A stretch of DNA of 64,000 nt, taken from positions 1 through 64,000 of the forward strand of contig JAGBEX010000019.1 of assembly GCA_017936765.1 (NCBI GenBank). The letters are read 5' to 3'. The notes under the pieces are model-generated. The model made no database searches and had not been told where the DNA came from. It saw nothing but the letters and a program-made list of their open reading frames with translations. Shown piece by piece: positions 35,416 to 44,123 of this stretch (its first letter is position 1; each line of letters opens with the position of its first letter). Source of the DNA: Clostridia bacterium. Its GTDB lineage: Bacteria > Bacillota > Clostridia > Christensenellales > Aristaeellaceae. Made by a program: the position numbers and the translations under genes.

Positions 35416-35455
35416 TTTCGAGTCAGTCCCGTTATGACCACTTCGATACACCTCC
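35416..35455 (-). tRNA. 5' half of split tRNA-Ser(CGA)
   Basis: On the minus strand: acceptor 5' strand GGAGGTG, D-arm (TCG...CGG), anticodon stem 5' side ACTGA and loop CTCGAAA. The sequence then turns into non-tRNA DNA (CCACCTTGATC). Joined to the 3' half at 31028-31086, the acceptor has 7 pairs (one wobble) and the anticodon stem has 5 Watson-Crick pairs. The host promoter still lies upstream, so this half is probably transcribed but cannot give a tRNA. Confidence 0.88.
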
Positions 35456-35470
35456 ACGGGCAACGGTGGT

Positions 35471-35499
35471 ATCATAACACAAATTCACGGGTTTGGCAA
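35471..35499 (-). promoter_or_regulatory. Sigma-A promoter of the split tRNA-Ser gene
   Basis: TTGCCA (35499-35494) and TATGAT (35476-35471) on the minus strand are 17 bases apart, and the tRNA 5' end is 16 bases beyond the -10 box. Read-through from here would pass the 5' half and reach the element-borne tRNA 140 bases further on, so the host promoter may drive the replacement tRNA. Confidence 0.8.
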
Positions 35500-35542
35500 G
35501 CCAGCAGGCATCGAAAAAACGCTTTCCCATCCGGTTCTCTTA

Positions 35543-35551
35543 TGCTATAAT
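35543..35551 (+). promoter_or_regulatory. Extended -10 promoter of dnaE
   Basis: TG-C-TATAAT lies 34 bases before the dnaE ATG; the -35 region is poor. Confidence 0.6.
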
Positions 35552-35584
35552 GTATTTTGAAGTATTATCGCTACGGAGGACGCC

Positions 35585-38500
35585 ATGAGCTTTACGCATC
35601 TGCATCTGCACACGGAATACAGCCTGCTGGACGGCGCGTGCCGCATTCCCCGGCTGGTTCAGCGCGTGAAGGCGCTGGGCATGGACAGCTGCGCCATTAC
35701 CGACCATGGCGTGATGTATGGCGTCATCGACTTCTATTCCGCCATGAAGGATGCAGGGCTGAAGCCCATCATCGGCTGCGAGGCCTATGTGAGCCGCGAC
35801 CGGCGGGACAAAAGCACCATCAACCGCGAATACAGCCACCTGATCCTCCTGTGCGAAAACAACACCGGCTATCAAAACCTGATGTACCTCATCTCCGAGG
35901 GCTTCCTCACCGGCTATTACTATCGTCCCCGCATCGACTATGACCTGATCCGGCAGCACCACGAGGGCCTGATCTGCCTTTCCGCCTGCCTGTCCGGCGA
36001 CCTGCCCAAGCTGCTCCTGGGCGACCAGTGGGACTCCGCCCGCGCCTATGTGCGGGAAATGCAGGAGATCTTCGGGGAGAAGAATTTCTATATCGAGATC
36101 ATGGATCACGGCATCCGGGAGGAAAAGCTCGTCCTGCCCAAATTGATCCAGCTGGCCCGTGAGATGGACGTTCCCCTGGTGGCCACCAACGACTGCCACT
36201 ACCTGGAGGAAAAGGACGCCGATGCCCAGGAAGTGCTGATGTGCATCCAGACCGGCAAAACCCTGGACGACGATGCCCGTATGCGCATGGAGACCACCCA
36301 GCTCTATGTGAAGAGCGAGGAGGAAATGCGCGCCCTGTTCCGCGCCTGCCCCGATGCCATCGACCGTACCCAGGAGATCGCCGACCGCTGCAATGTGGAG
36401 TTCGAGTTCGGCGTCACCCGCCTGCCCCAATACCCGGTGCCGGAGGGCGAAACGGCGCTGTCCATGCTCACCCGCCTGTGCCACGAGGGCATGGCGCGGC
36501 TCTATCCCGATGCCAAGGAGGGCGACGAACCCTATACCCGCCTGCAATACGAGCTGAACGTGATCGCTGGCATGGGCTATGTGGACTACTTCCTCATCGT
36601 ATGGGATTTCATCCACTACGCCAAGCAGAACGGCATCATGGTGGGTCCCGGCCGTGGCAGCGGCGCTGGCTCCATCGTGGCCTATTCCCTGGGCATCACC
36701 ATGCTGGATCCCCTGAAATACCAGCTCCTGTTCGAGCGATTCCTCAACCCGGAGCGCGTCACCATGCCGGATATCGACGTGGACTTCTGCTACGAGCGCC
36801 GCCAGGAGGTCATTGACTATGTGGCGCGCAAGTATGGCGCGGATCATGTGAGCCAGATCATCACCTTCGGCACCATGGCCGCCAAGGGCGTGGTGCGCGA
36901 TGTTGGCCGCGTGCTGGGCATGAGCTATCAGGACACGGATGCGGTGGCCAAGGCCATTCCCTTCGACCTGGGCATGACCCTGGAAAAGGCGCTGAAGCTC
37001 TCCCCCATGCTGAAAAGCATGTACGAGGAGCAGGATCAGGTCAAGCGGCTCATCGATACCGCCATGACCCTGGAGGGTATGCCCCGCCACGCCTCCACCC
37101 ACGCCGCCGGTGTGCTGATCACCGGCAAGCCCGTGATGGAATACGTTCCCCTGCAGCGCAACGATGAAGTGGTCACCACCCAGTACCCCATGGGTACCAT
37201 CGAGCGTCTGGGCCTTTTGAAGATGGACTTCCTGGGCCTGCGCACCCTGACTGTGATCCGCGACACGCTGGATATGCTCCGTGTCCAGGGCATCGACATG
37301 AAGCCGGAGGACATCCCCCTGGACGACCCGACCGTATATGAGATGATCTCCGCCGGTGATACCAACGGCATATTCCAGCTGGAAGGCTCTGGCATGACCA
37401 GCTTCCTCACCAGCATGAAGCCCGCCTGCTTCGAGGACATCATCGCCGCCATTTCCCTGTATCGTCCCGGCCCCATGGATTCCATCCCCCGCTACATCGA
37501 GGGCAAGCAGAACCCCGCCTCCGTGCATTACGAGACCGAAAAGCTCCGTCCCATCCTGGACGTGACCTACGGCTGCATGGTGTATCAGGAGCAGGTGATG
37601 CAAATCGTCCGCGACCTGGCTGGTTATTCCTATGGCCGAAGTGACCTGGTGCGCCGCGCCATGGCCAAGAAGAAGCACAAGGTCATGGAGCAGGAGCGGG
37701 AATATTTCGTTTACGGCAAGACTGCCGAAGATGGCAGCATCGAGATCGAAGGCTGCATCCGCAACGGCGTGCCGGAGGACGTGGCCAACCAGATCTACGA
37801 CGAGATGATCTCCTTCGCCTCCTACGCCTTCAACAAATCCCACGCCGCGGCCTATGCGGTGGTCGCTGCCCAGACCGCCTGGCTGAAGCGTTATCACCCC
37901 GCCCCCTTCATGGCAGCCATGCTGAACAGCGTGTACGGCAACCCGGGCAAGATCGCCGGATACATCCAGCACTGCCGCGCCAAGGGCATCGACATCCTTC
38001 CCCCGGACGTGAACCACTCCGGCTGGAAGTTCACCGTGCAGAAGACCGCCGATGGCCAGCAGCGCATCCGCTTTGGCCTGGGCGCGGTGAAGACCGTGGG
38101 CCAGGGCGCTGTGCAGGCCATCATGGCCGAGCGGGACGCCAAGGGCGCGTATAAGGACATCTTCGACTTCTGCCGCCGCATTGATCCCAGCGTATGCAAC
38201 AAGCGCGCCGTGGAAAACCTGATCCGCGCAGGAGCCTTCGACTCCACCGGCGCCCTGCGTCCCCAGATGCTGGCGGTGTTCGAGTCCGCCATGGACGCCA
38301 ACATCAGCCAGCGCAAGCAGAATGTGGACGGCCAGCTGAGCCTGTTCGACATGGCCTTTGGCGGCGAGGAACCTATCTTTGAGGAACACCGCGCCATGCC
38401 CAACCTGCCGGACTTCCCCCTGCGCACCCGCCTGGCCATGGAGAAAGAGGTCTCCGGCGTGTACATCACCGGCCATCCCCTGGACGATTACCGGGACATC

Positions 38501-39151
38501 CTGGCCGAGCTGCCCTTCTCCACCGCCGATCTGGAGGGTCTGGAAGAGCGGGAGGACGGCGGTATGCTGCTGGACGGCCGGGCCGTGGACATGGGCGGCA
38601 TTCTCACCGAAGTGAAGGGCAAGGCCACCAAGAAGGGCGCTTACATGGGCTTTGTGACCCTGGAAGACCTCACCGGGCAGATCGAGTGCCTGGTGTTCCC
38701 CAAGGTGTACGAGCGCTATCAGGGCATGATGGCCGCCGACGACCTGGTGGTGCTGTGCGGCAAGCTGTCCATCCGGGAGGAAGAATCCCCCAAGCTGCTG
38801 GTGGATCGTGTGGTTCCCCTGGAAGAGTGGAAGAGCCAGCCTGCCGAGCGTCCCGCCCCCAAGGCAGCCCCCCAGCCCCACCGCCAGCCCGCGCCCCAGC
38901 TCACCGACGCCCAGGCTGCCCAGCAGGCCAAGCGCAAGCTGTTCATCAAGCTGGAGCGCCCCATGATGGATCGGGTCACCACCCTTTTGTCCCTCCACCC
39001 CGGCAGCGTGCCGGTGTATCTGCACATCCCGGAGGAAAAGATCACCCTGCTGGCGCCCCGCCTGAACTGGTGCGACGCCACCGAGGACTGCCTCAAGCGG
39101 CTGCGAACTTTCCTGGGAGAGGAAAATGTGAAGCTGACGGAAGCCAAATAA
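35585..39151 (+). CDS. dnaE: DNA polymerase III alpha subunit DnaE
   Basis: This 1,188-residue replicative polymerase has an N-terminal PHP domain (HLHTEYSLLDGA, ITDHGVMYG), the palm with PGRGSGAGS and the catalytic Asp pair in MPDIDVDF, the thumb/fingers, a helix-hairpin-helix region near KRAVENLIRAGAFD and a C-terminal OB fold (GQIECLVFPKVYERY). Length is normal for DnaE1/DnaE3-type proteins. ATG 35585 follows GGAGG by six bases. It starts about 130 bases beyond the tRNA-Ser 5' end and is divergent from it. Confidence 0.97.
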   Translation: MSFTHLHLHTEYSLLDGACRIPRLVQRVKALGMDSCAITDHGVMYGVIDFYSAMKDAGLKPIIGCEAYVSRDRRDKSTINREYSHLILLCENNTGYQNLMYLISEGFLTGYYYRPRIDYDLIRQHHEGLICLSACLSGDLPKLLLGDQWDSARAYVREMQEIFGEKNFYIEIMDHGIREEKLVLPKLIQLAREMDVPLVATNDCHYLEEKDADAQEVLMCIQTGKTLDDDARMRMETTQLYVKSEEEMRALFRACPDAIDRTQEIADRCNVEFEFGVTRLPQYPVPEGETALSMLTRLCHEGMARLYPDAKEGDEPYTRLQYELNVIAGMGYVDYFLIVWDFIHYAKQNGIMVGPGRGSGAGSIVAYSLGITMLDPLKYQLLFERFLNPERVTMPDIDVDFCYERRQEVIDYVARKYGADHVSQIITFGTMAAKGVVRDVGRVLGMSYQDTDAVAKAIPFDLGMTLEKALKLSPMLKSMYEEQDQVKRLIDTAMTLEGMPRHASTHAAGVLITGKPVMEYVPLQRNDEVVTTQYPMGTIERLGLLKMDFLGLRTLTVIRDTLDMLRVQGIDMKPEDIPLDDPTVYEMISAGDTNGIFQLEGSGMTSFLTSMKPACFEDIIAAISLYRPGPMDSIPRYIEGKQNPASVHYETEKLRPILDVTYGCMVYQEQVMQIVRDLAGYSYGRSDLVRRAMAKKKHKVMEQEREYFVYGKTAEDGSIEIEGCIRNGVPEDVANQIYDEMISFASYAFNKSHAAAYAVVAAQTAWLKRYHPAPFMAAMLNSVYGNPGKIAGYIQHCRAKGIDILPPDVNHSGWKFTVQKTADGQQRIRFGLGAVKTVGQGAVQAIMAERDAKGAYKDIFDFCRRIDPSVCNKRAVENLIRAGAFDSTGALRPQMLAVFESAMDANISQRKQNVDGQLSLFDMAFGGEEPIFEEHRAMPNLPDFPLRTRLAMEKEVSGVYITGHPLDDYRDILAELPFSTADLEGLEEREDGGMLLDGRAVDMGGILTEVKGKATKKGAYMGFVTLEDLTGQIECLVFPKVYERYQGMMAADDLVVLCGKLSIREEESPKLLVDRVVPLEEWKSQPAERPAPKAAPQPHRQPAPQLTDAQAAQQAKRKLFIKLERPMMDRVTTLLSLHPGSVPVYLHIPEEKITLLAPRLNWCDATEDCLKRLRTFLGEENVKLTEAK

Positions 39152-39161
39152 AGGAGCATCC

Positions 39162-39584
39162 ATGAATCAACTGATCGCCAAAATCAAGTCCCTTCTCGCC
39201 ACCCACCCCCAGCTGGCGGAGATCTTCCGCTTCGCCTTCACCGGCGGCGTGTGCTTTGTGGTGGAATTTCTGTGTCTCACCCTGCTGGTGGAACTGCTGC
39301 ACGTGCCGGTGCTTCTCGCCACGGCCATCGCCTTTCTGATCTCCGTGGCGGTGAACTATGTGCTGTGCGTCAAGTGGGTGTTCACCGGCGCCAAGGACGG
39401 CGGCGCGGGCGTGAAGGCCACGTTCCTTATCACCAGCGGCATGGGCTTTGTGCTGAACGAGGTCTTTATGTGGCTGATGAACATCGTGCTGGGCATCCAC
39501 TACATGATCGCCAAGGTCATCTCCACCCTGCTGGTGATGATCTGGAACTATTTCACCAAGCGAATGGTGCTGAAAAGAGGCTAA
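39162..39584 (+). CDS. GtrA-family membrane protein
   Basis: This 140-residue protein has four membrane helices and the GtrA motifs FRFAFTGGVCFVVEF and an Asn-rich third helix (VAVNYVLCVKWVF). GtrA proteins are thought to move lipid-linked sugars across the membrane or assist glycosyltransferases. It starts 10 bases after dnaE and 3 bases before the HAD gene, so the three form an operon. A second GtrA domain occurs fused to a GT2 at 44124-45215. Confidence 0.9.
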   Translation: MNQLIAKIKSLLATHPQLAEIFRFAFTGGVCFVVEFLCLTLLVELLHVPVLLATAIAFLISVAVNYVLCVKWVFTGAKDGGAGVKATFLITSGMGFVLNEVFMWLMNIVLGIHYMIAKVISTLLVMIWNYFTKRMVLKRG

Positions 39585-39587
39585 CGC

Positions 39588-40217
39588 ATGAAACGACCTG
39601 TGATCTTCTTTGACTGGGACGGCACCATTGCCGACAGTATGCCCCTGTGCATCGGGGAGATCAGCCTGGCACTCCAGCGCATGGGGCTGCCCGCCCTGCC
39701 CGACAGCAAGCTGATGGAGTGCAACGGCCCCACCTACGAGGAATCCGTTGCGGTGCTGGGCCTGCCCCCGGAGCGGGGCGAGGAATTCCTCCGCCTGCGC
39801 AAGGAGGCCGAGATGGAGCTGGTACCCACGGTGCAGCGCTTCTTCCCCGGCATCCGTGAGATGCTGGAGGAGCTGCGAACCTTTGCCGACCTGGCCATTG
39901 TGAGCAACGGCCTGCAGGAATACCTGGAGCTTTCTACCCGCGTGATGCAGGTGGAGGACGTGTTCACCCGGGTGCAGGCCCACATCCCCGGCAAAAACAA
40001 GGCCGAGGCGTTGGGGCTGCTCATTGCTGATCTCCAGCCGGAGAAATGCGTCATGGTGGGCGACCGCCTGGGGGACATCACCGCCGGCAAGGCCAACGGC
40101 ATCCCCACCGTGGCCGCCTGCTACGGCTTCGGCAACGAGGCGGAATACGCCCAGGCCGACTACCGGGCTGATTCCGCAGAGGAAATGACCGTGCTGCTGA
40201 AAAGATTGTTGGCATAA
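39588..40217 (+). CDS. HAD-superfamily phosphatase (phosphoglycolate phosphatase-like)
   Basis: This 209-residue protein has HAD motif I FFDWDGTIADS, motif II VSNG, a Lys in the PGKNKAEAL segment and motif IV MVGDRLGDITAG. The small helical cap fits subclass I phosphatases such as Gph. Substrate unknown. The stop codon lies inside the arm of a strong terminator. Confidence 0.9.
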   Translation: MKRPVIFFDWDGTIADSMPLCIGEISLALQRMGLPALPDSKLMECNGPTYEESVAVLGLPPERGEEFLRLRKEAEMELVPTVQRFFPGIREMLEELRTFADLAIVSNGLQEYLELSTRVMQVEDVFTRVQAHIPGKNKAEALGLLIADLQPEKCVMVGDRLGDITAGKANGIPTVAACYGFGNEAEYAQADYRADSAEEMTVLLKRLLA

Positions 40218-40249
40218 GAAAAAGCGAGGCTTTTGCCTCGCTTTTTCTT
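40216..40249. terminator. Bidirectional terminator
   Basis: A 15-base perfect stem (AAGAAAAAGCGAGGC / GCCTCGCTTTTTCTT) with a TTTT loop separates convergent genes. Confidence 0.92.
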
Positions 40250-40254
40250 ATGCA

Positions 40255-41109
40255 TTACTGTGCAAACTGTCCCGGCTGCACATAGGTGTAGATCTCCATC
40301 TGCGCGCCGTCAGAAAGGAACACCAGATTCCCCTTGGTGGTGTCCAGCACCTGGGTGTCGCCCATCTTCCGCTGGCGAAGCAGCTTTTCCACGTTGCCGC
40401 CAAACCCGCCGGGAACAATGATGGTCTTGGGGTTGATCCGCTCCAGCGCCCAGCCGTCCACGCAGAAGGGTTCCAGGCCGTGGTGAGGGAACTGCATCAC
40501 ATCCACATCCCGCAGCAATTCCTCGTGCTGCTCCATCACATCCACGCTGCGCACATAGTCGCCGGTGAACAGGAAACGGTGGCTGCCGTAGGTCAGCAGT
40601 ATGTTCAGCGAATCCTTGTTGATATTGCCGCCGCCCTTGGTGTCGGTGGGGCCAACGCAAGTGAGATGCACATCCCCCAATTGCAGCTGGTCATAATTCA
40701 CCATCTGGCGGTAATAGCCCGCGGCAAAGGGCAAATAATCGTTGTTGTAAAAGCCCTTGGAGGGGCCGTAGACCACGGTGTTCTCGTCGCCGAAGCCCGC
40801 CAGCACCCGATTCATGTTGCGAATGTGATCACGATGATAGTGGGTGATGATGCAGGCGTCCAGCTTGCCAATATCCGCCGCCGCCAGGTATTCATCCACC
40901 AGGGGCGCGGTGATCTCCTGGTCGATGCCGCAGTCAATCATAAAGGAGGTCTCGCCGTACTTGATCAAATAGCAGTTGGCGCAGCCCACATTCAGCTGAT
41001 GCACCTCCAGCAGGGGCTTTTCCTCGGCTATGGAGGTTCCGAACAAAAGAGTCAGGGCCACCAGCAGCGCAAGGGCTGCTCTCATCATCTTTCGCACAGC
41101 TGACCTCAC
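40255..41109 (-). CDS. Secreted metallo-beta-lactamase-fold hydrolase
   Basis: This 284-residue protein has a signal peptide (residues about 1-30). The metal motif HYHRDH sits in CIITHYHRDHI, with further ligands in LFTGDY and FPHHGLEPF. This pattern is like the MBL domain of ComEC and similar extracellular hydrolases. Substrate not known. It overlaps the upstream gene by 4 bases, indicating coupling. Confidence 0.88.
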   Translation of the reverse strand: MRSAVRKMMRAALALLVALTLLFGTSIAEEKPLLEVHQLNVGCANCYLIKYGETSFMIDCGIDQEITAPLVDEYLAAADIGKLDACIITHYHRDHIRNMNRVLAGFGDENTVVYGPSKGFYNNDYLPFAAGYYRQMVNYDQLQLGDVHLTCVGPTDTKGGGNINKDSLNILLTYGSHRFLFTGDYVRSVDVMEQHEELLRDVDVMQFPHHGLEPFCVDGWALERINPKTIIVPGGFGGNVEKLLRQRKMGDTQVLDTTKGNLVFLSDGAQMEIYTYVQPGQFAQ

Positions 41110-41846
41110 TTCACGGGGCGAATGAGGATCAGGGGCGTCAGCTCGTCGCCCTGGCCGCAGGGGTTGTCCTTCAGGGCGTCCTGGATCTCATCGTCCGTCA
41201 GGGGGAAGCTGTCGCACTTGCCCAGCTGGTTCTGGTCGATGTCGTTGGCATCCATGATCACCACGGGCATACCGGTGTTCTTGGCCATCTCGTTGGACAG
41301 CTCGACGGGGTTCTCCGGGTTGATCAGCGCCAGGGTCTTATAGCGCTCGAAGCTGGAACGGAAATAGAAGCCGTCGATGCCCGCCACGCCGTGGCCGCAG
41401 ATCTTGTAGAACAGGCCCTTGATGCCGAAGGGGCGGGTCACAGCGGACACAAAGGCCGCCAGCAGCACCCGGGGCAGACCCACCATGTCGATGACCAGCT
41501 GGAGCTTGTAGGGTTCGTGCATACCAACGCCGGTGGAGTTGATGCCCGCAAAGCGCGCCATCAGCTTGGCAAAGAAGCCCAGCTTCATGTCCTCCATCTT
41601 CTTCACATTGCCGGTACACATGGCCATGACCTTGGCGGTGATGGCCACGCAATCACCCTCCTGATACAGGGGACGGACATACTTCTCCACCAGGGCAGAG
41701 GCGTCCTCGCCCACCTCCACAAAGTGGGTCTGAATGGCAAAGCGGTCATACTGCTTGCCGTCCTTGCCGGTCCGTCGGCCACGATCAAAATATACAATGC
41801 CGTCTTTTTCCCGGCGCTGCTCTTCCAGATTGCGGGTATCGCCCAT
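41106..41846 (-). CDS. CofE-like gamma-glutamyl ligase domain protein
   Basis: This 246-residue protein resembles coenzyme F420-0:L-glutamate ligases (IQTHFVEVGEDASALVEKYV, GDCVAITAKVMAMCTGNV, GMHEPYKLQLVIDMVGLPRVLLAAF). I start at ATG 41846, with AGGAGG eight bases upstream. No other F420 genes are visible, so the substrate may be different. It is paired by overlap with an exported MBL hydrolase, which is not a known F420 partner. Function is inferred from family only. Confidence 0.8.
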   Translation of the reverse strand: MGDTRNLEEQRREKDGIVYFDRGRRTGKDGKQYDRFAIQTHFVEVGEDASALVEKYVRPLYQEGDCVAITAKVMAMCTGNVKKMEDMKLGFFAKLMARFAGINSTGVGMHEPYKLQLVIDMVGLPRVLLAAFVSAVTRPFGIKGLFYKICGHGVAGIDGFYFRSSFERYKTLALINPENPVELSNEMAKNTGMPVVIMDANDIDQNQLGKCDSFPLTDDEIQDALKDNPCGQGDELTPLILIRPVK

Positions 41847-41950
41847 CTCAAGTGCCTCCTTATTTGCGTCATACCATACCTGAATATTGTACAACGCTTT
41901 GCATTCCCTGTCAATTTTCTATCTTCATCAATCGCCGGGATTTTTATTCC

Positions 41951-41979
41951 TTGCGCCCGCCGCGTCGCTCCTGTATAAT
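41951..41979 (+). promoter_or_regulatory. Sigma-A promoter of the YbaK-type gene
   Basis: TTGCGC (41951-41956) and TATAAT (41974-41979) with a 17-base spacer; the start codon is 34 bases on. Confidence 0.8.
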
Positions 41980-42013
41980 GTTTTCATTCCACACGCAAGG
42001 ATGTGATCTACCC

Positions 42014-42496
42014 ATGGCCAAGGCCGTGAAAACCAATGTGCTGCGTCACCTGGACGCCCGCAAGATCCCCTATGAGACCCGCGAATACGCCGTGGAGGAC
42101 GATAACTTCGACGGCAAGCTGGTGGCCGGCAAGACCGGACTGGATGCCAGCATGATCTACAAGACCCTGGTGCTTACCGGCGACAAGCAGAGCCACCTGG
42201 TGTGCGTGATCCCCGTGGAAAAGGAGCTGGACCTGAAGGCCGTGGCCCGCGCCAGCGGCAACAAGAGCGTGGCCATGCTGCCCCAGAAGGATCTGTTGCC
42301 CCTCACCGGCTACCTGCGGGGCGGCTGCAGCCCCATCGGCATGAAGAAGCTCTTCCCCACCTATCTGGACAGCGCTGCGGAAACGCTGGAGCGCATCAGC
42401 GTCAGCGCCGGGGTGCGGGGCTGCCAGGTGATACTGGCCACCAATGCGCTGATCAGCGAGACCCGCGCCAGGCTGGCAGAGCTTTGCCGGGAATAA
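42014..42496 (+). CDS. ybaK: YbaK-type aminoacyl-tRNA deacylase
   Basis: This 160-residue protein matches Cys-tRNA(Pro)/YbaK deacylases: KTNVLRHLDARKIPYE at the N-terminus, KTLVL near 58, CVIPVEKELDLKAVARASGNKSVAM with the conserved Lys/Ser, and GGCSPIGMKK. These enzymes remove mischarged amino acids from tRNA. ATG 42014 follows AAGGATG; upstream in-frame codons lie beyond the promoter. It is a single-gene unit with its own promoter. Confidence 0.93.
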   Translation: MAKAVKTNVLRHLDARKIPYETREYAVEDDNFDGKLVAGKTGLDASMIYKTLVLTGDKQSHLVCVIPVEKELDLKAVARASGNKSVAMLPQKDLLPLTGYLRGGCSPIGMKKLFPTYLDSAAETLERISVSAGVRGCQVILATNALISETRARLAELCRE

Positions 42497-42511
42497 GCCG
42501 GGAAGGAAGCA

Positions 42512-42540
42512 TTGTTTTTCTGCGTTAGATGTAGTATAAT
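42512..42540 (+). promoter_or_regulatory. Sigma-A promoter of the M1 peptidase operon
   Basis: TTGTTT (42512-42517) and TATAAT (42535-42540) are separated by 17 bases, 41 bases before the ATG. Confidence 0.8.
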
Positions 42541-42580
42541 GTATGGTGGTTTATTATTGGTGGCGCGAAAGGAGCGATCT

Positions 42581-44104
42581 ATGAGAGAACGACTTTCTCC
42601 CCAGGAAAACCGCAGGGCGTGGCGCTATGCCGCGCTGATCGTCGTGTGCCTGGTGGCCTGCGTGGCGCTGGCCTGGCACTTCACGGCGCATCCAACGCAG
42701 ACTGTTTTCCTCCCGCCCACCAAGGAAGCCGTGCTTGATGCCGCCCAGGGTCTGGACAGCATCACCATCGACGCCGTGTTCGACCCGGAGAGCAAGCAGC
42801 TCACCGCCACCCAGGTGATGGCGCTGCGCAATCCCTCCGGCCAGGCGCTGGATCATGTGACCCTGCGCAGCTACTCCGGCGCATATCTCAGCGAGGCTAC
42901 CTCCCCCGTGGCCAACGACGAGCTTTTCGCCGCCAGCTACGGCCAGCAGTTCTCCACCGGCGGGCTGATCCTGGACAGCGCCATGGTCAATGGCGAAAGG
43001 GTTCAGCACACCTGGGAGGACGACGCCAAGACTGTCCTCACCCTGCCTGCCAAATGGGCAGCGGATGGGGAGATCACCGTCACGCTGACCTACCATGTGA
43101 ACATCCCGGACTGCGGAAGCCGCTTCGGCGTGCAGGAGGGCATCTTCGCCCTGGGGAATGTGTTCCCCACCCTGGCCGTGTGGCAGGATGGCGCATGGCG
43201 CACGGAAGGCTATGTGTCCATCGGCGATCCCTTCCTCACGGAATGCGCCAACTGGACGGTTCGCCTCACCCTGCCCCAGGGTTACACCGTGGCCTCCACC
43301 GGCTATGCCGAGCCTGTCCGTGTAGCGGATGCGAATGTCTACACCCTGCAGGCCCAGGCCGTGCGGGACTTTGCCCTGGTGATCAGCGACCAGTTCGCCA
43401 CCTCTGCCGCTATGGCGGATGATGTGCTGGTGGTCGCCCATGCCCGGGACAAAGCCGTCGCCCAGCGCATGGTGAAGTTCGCCCGTCAGGCCCTCGCCTG
43501 CTATGAAACCCACTACGGCTACTATGTCTACCCCACCCTGACCCTTGCGGAGGTCTCCTTCCCCTATGGCGGCATGGAGTATCCCCGCATGGTGATGATC
43601 GGCGCGGAGGTGATCGCCGCCCAGAGGGATGCCCTGGAGATCACCGTCGCCCATGAGGTGGCGCACCAATGGTGGTACGCCATGGTGGGCAGCGACAGCT
43701 ACCACCTGGCCTGGCAGGACGAATCCCTGTGCGAGTATGCGCTGATGGACTACATCGGCCGCTACTACGGCGCTTCCACCCGGGCAAACACCGCCTTTGA
43801 CCGCATTGAAACGGCCATGCGCATCACCATTCCCCGGGGCGTGACGCCGGGCAGCCCCATCGATTATTTCCAGGATCTGACCGAGTATTCCCAGGTGGTG
43901 TACCGCCGGGGCGCAGCGCTGTGGATGGCGCTGGAGAACCTGATGGGCAAGGATCAGCTGGACGCCGCCCTGCAGCAATACGTGCAGGACTTCCGCTTCG
44001 GCCTTGCCACCCGCCCGCAGCTGACGCAGCTGCTCTCCCAGGCGGCGGGACAGGATCTCACCGCCCTGATGGAGGACTATCTGGATACCTATATCAGCAA
44101 TTGA
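42581..44104 (+). CDS. Membrane-anchored M1-family metallopeptidase
   Basis: This 507-residue protein starts at ATG 42581 (AAGGAG seven bases upstream). It has one N-terminal membrane helix (residues about 14-33). The zinc site is VAHEVAHQWW (HExxH at about 358-362) with the third ligand Glu in WQDESLCEYAL. GGMEYPRM corresponds to the GAMEN exopeptidase loop. It is shorter than full aminopeptidases and lacks a C-terminal domain. It begins an operon of surface- and lipid-related genes. Confidence 0.9.
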   Translation: MRERLSPQENRRAWRYAALIVVCLVACVALAWHFTAHPTQTVFLPPTKEAVLDAAQGLDSITIDAVFDPESKQLTATQVMALRNPSGQALDHVTLRSYSGAYLSEATSPVANDELFAASYGQQFSTGGLILDSAMVNGERVQHTWEDDAKTVLTLPAKWAADGEITVTLTYHVNIPDCGSRFGVQEGIFALGNVFPTLAVWQDGAWRTEGYVSIGDPFLTECANWTVRLTLPQGYTVASTGYAEPVRVADANVYTLQAQAVRDFALVISDQFATSAAMADDVLVVAHARDKAVAQRMVKFARQALACYETHYGYYVYPTLTLAEVSFPYGGMEYPRMVMIGAEVIAAQRDALEITVAHEVAHQWWYAMVGSDSYHLAWQDESLCEYALMDYIGRYYGASTRANTAFDRIETAMRITIPRGVTPGSPIDYFQDLTEYSQVVYRRGAALWMALENLMGKDQLDAALQQYVQDFRFGLATRPQLTQLLSQAAGQDLTALMEDYLDTYISN

Positions 44105-44123
44105 CACGAAAGGAACTGTACCC

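Larger units (their letters stand above)
31077..35425 (+). mobile_element. Decayed integrative element inserted in the anticodon loop of tRNA-Ser(CGA)
   Basis: The boundaries are the 10-base direct repeat TTTCGAGTCA at 31077-31086 and 35416-35425, which is the anticodon-loop region of the split tRNA. Inside are a two-HTH DNA-binding protein, a small Cys-rich protein, parA, parB, a truncated HTH/replication-type gene, the C-terminal half of a tyrosine integrase, a complete tRNA-Ser(CGA), and seven direct TGGAGAGCAAA repeats near the two ends. There is no relaxase or coupling protein. With the integrase missing its N-terminal half, the element should be unable to excise by itself. Confidence 0.85.

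Noticed and set aside
35540..39163. 1,207-codon minus-strand frame opposite dnaE
   Set aside because: dnaE is unmistakable on the plus strand; the antisense frame is low-complexity Gly/His/Leu.
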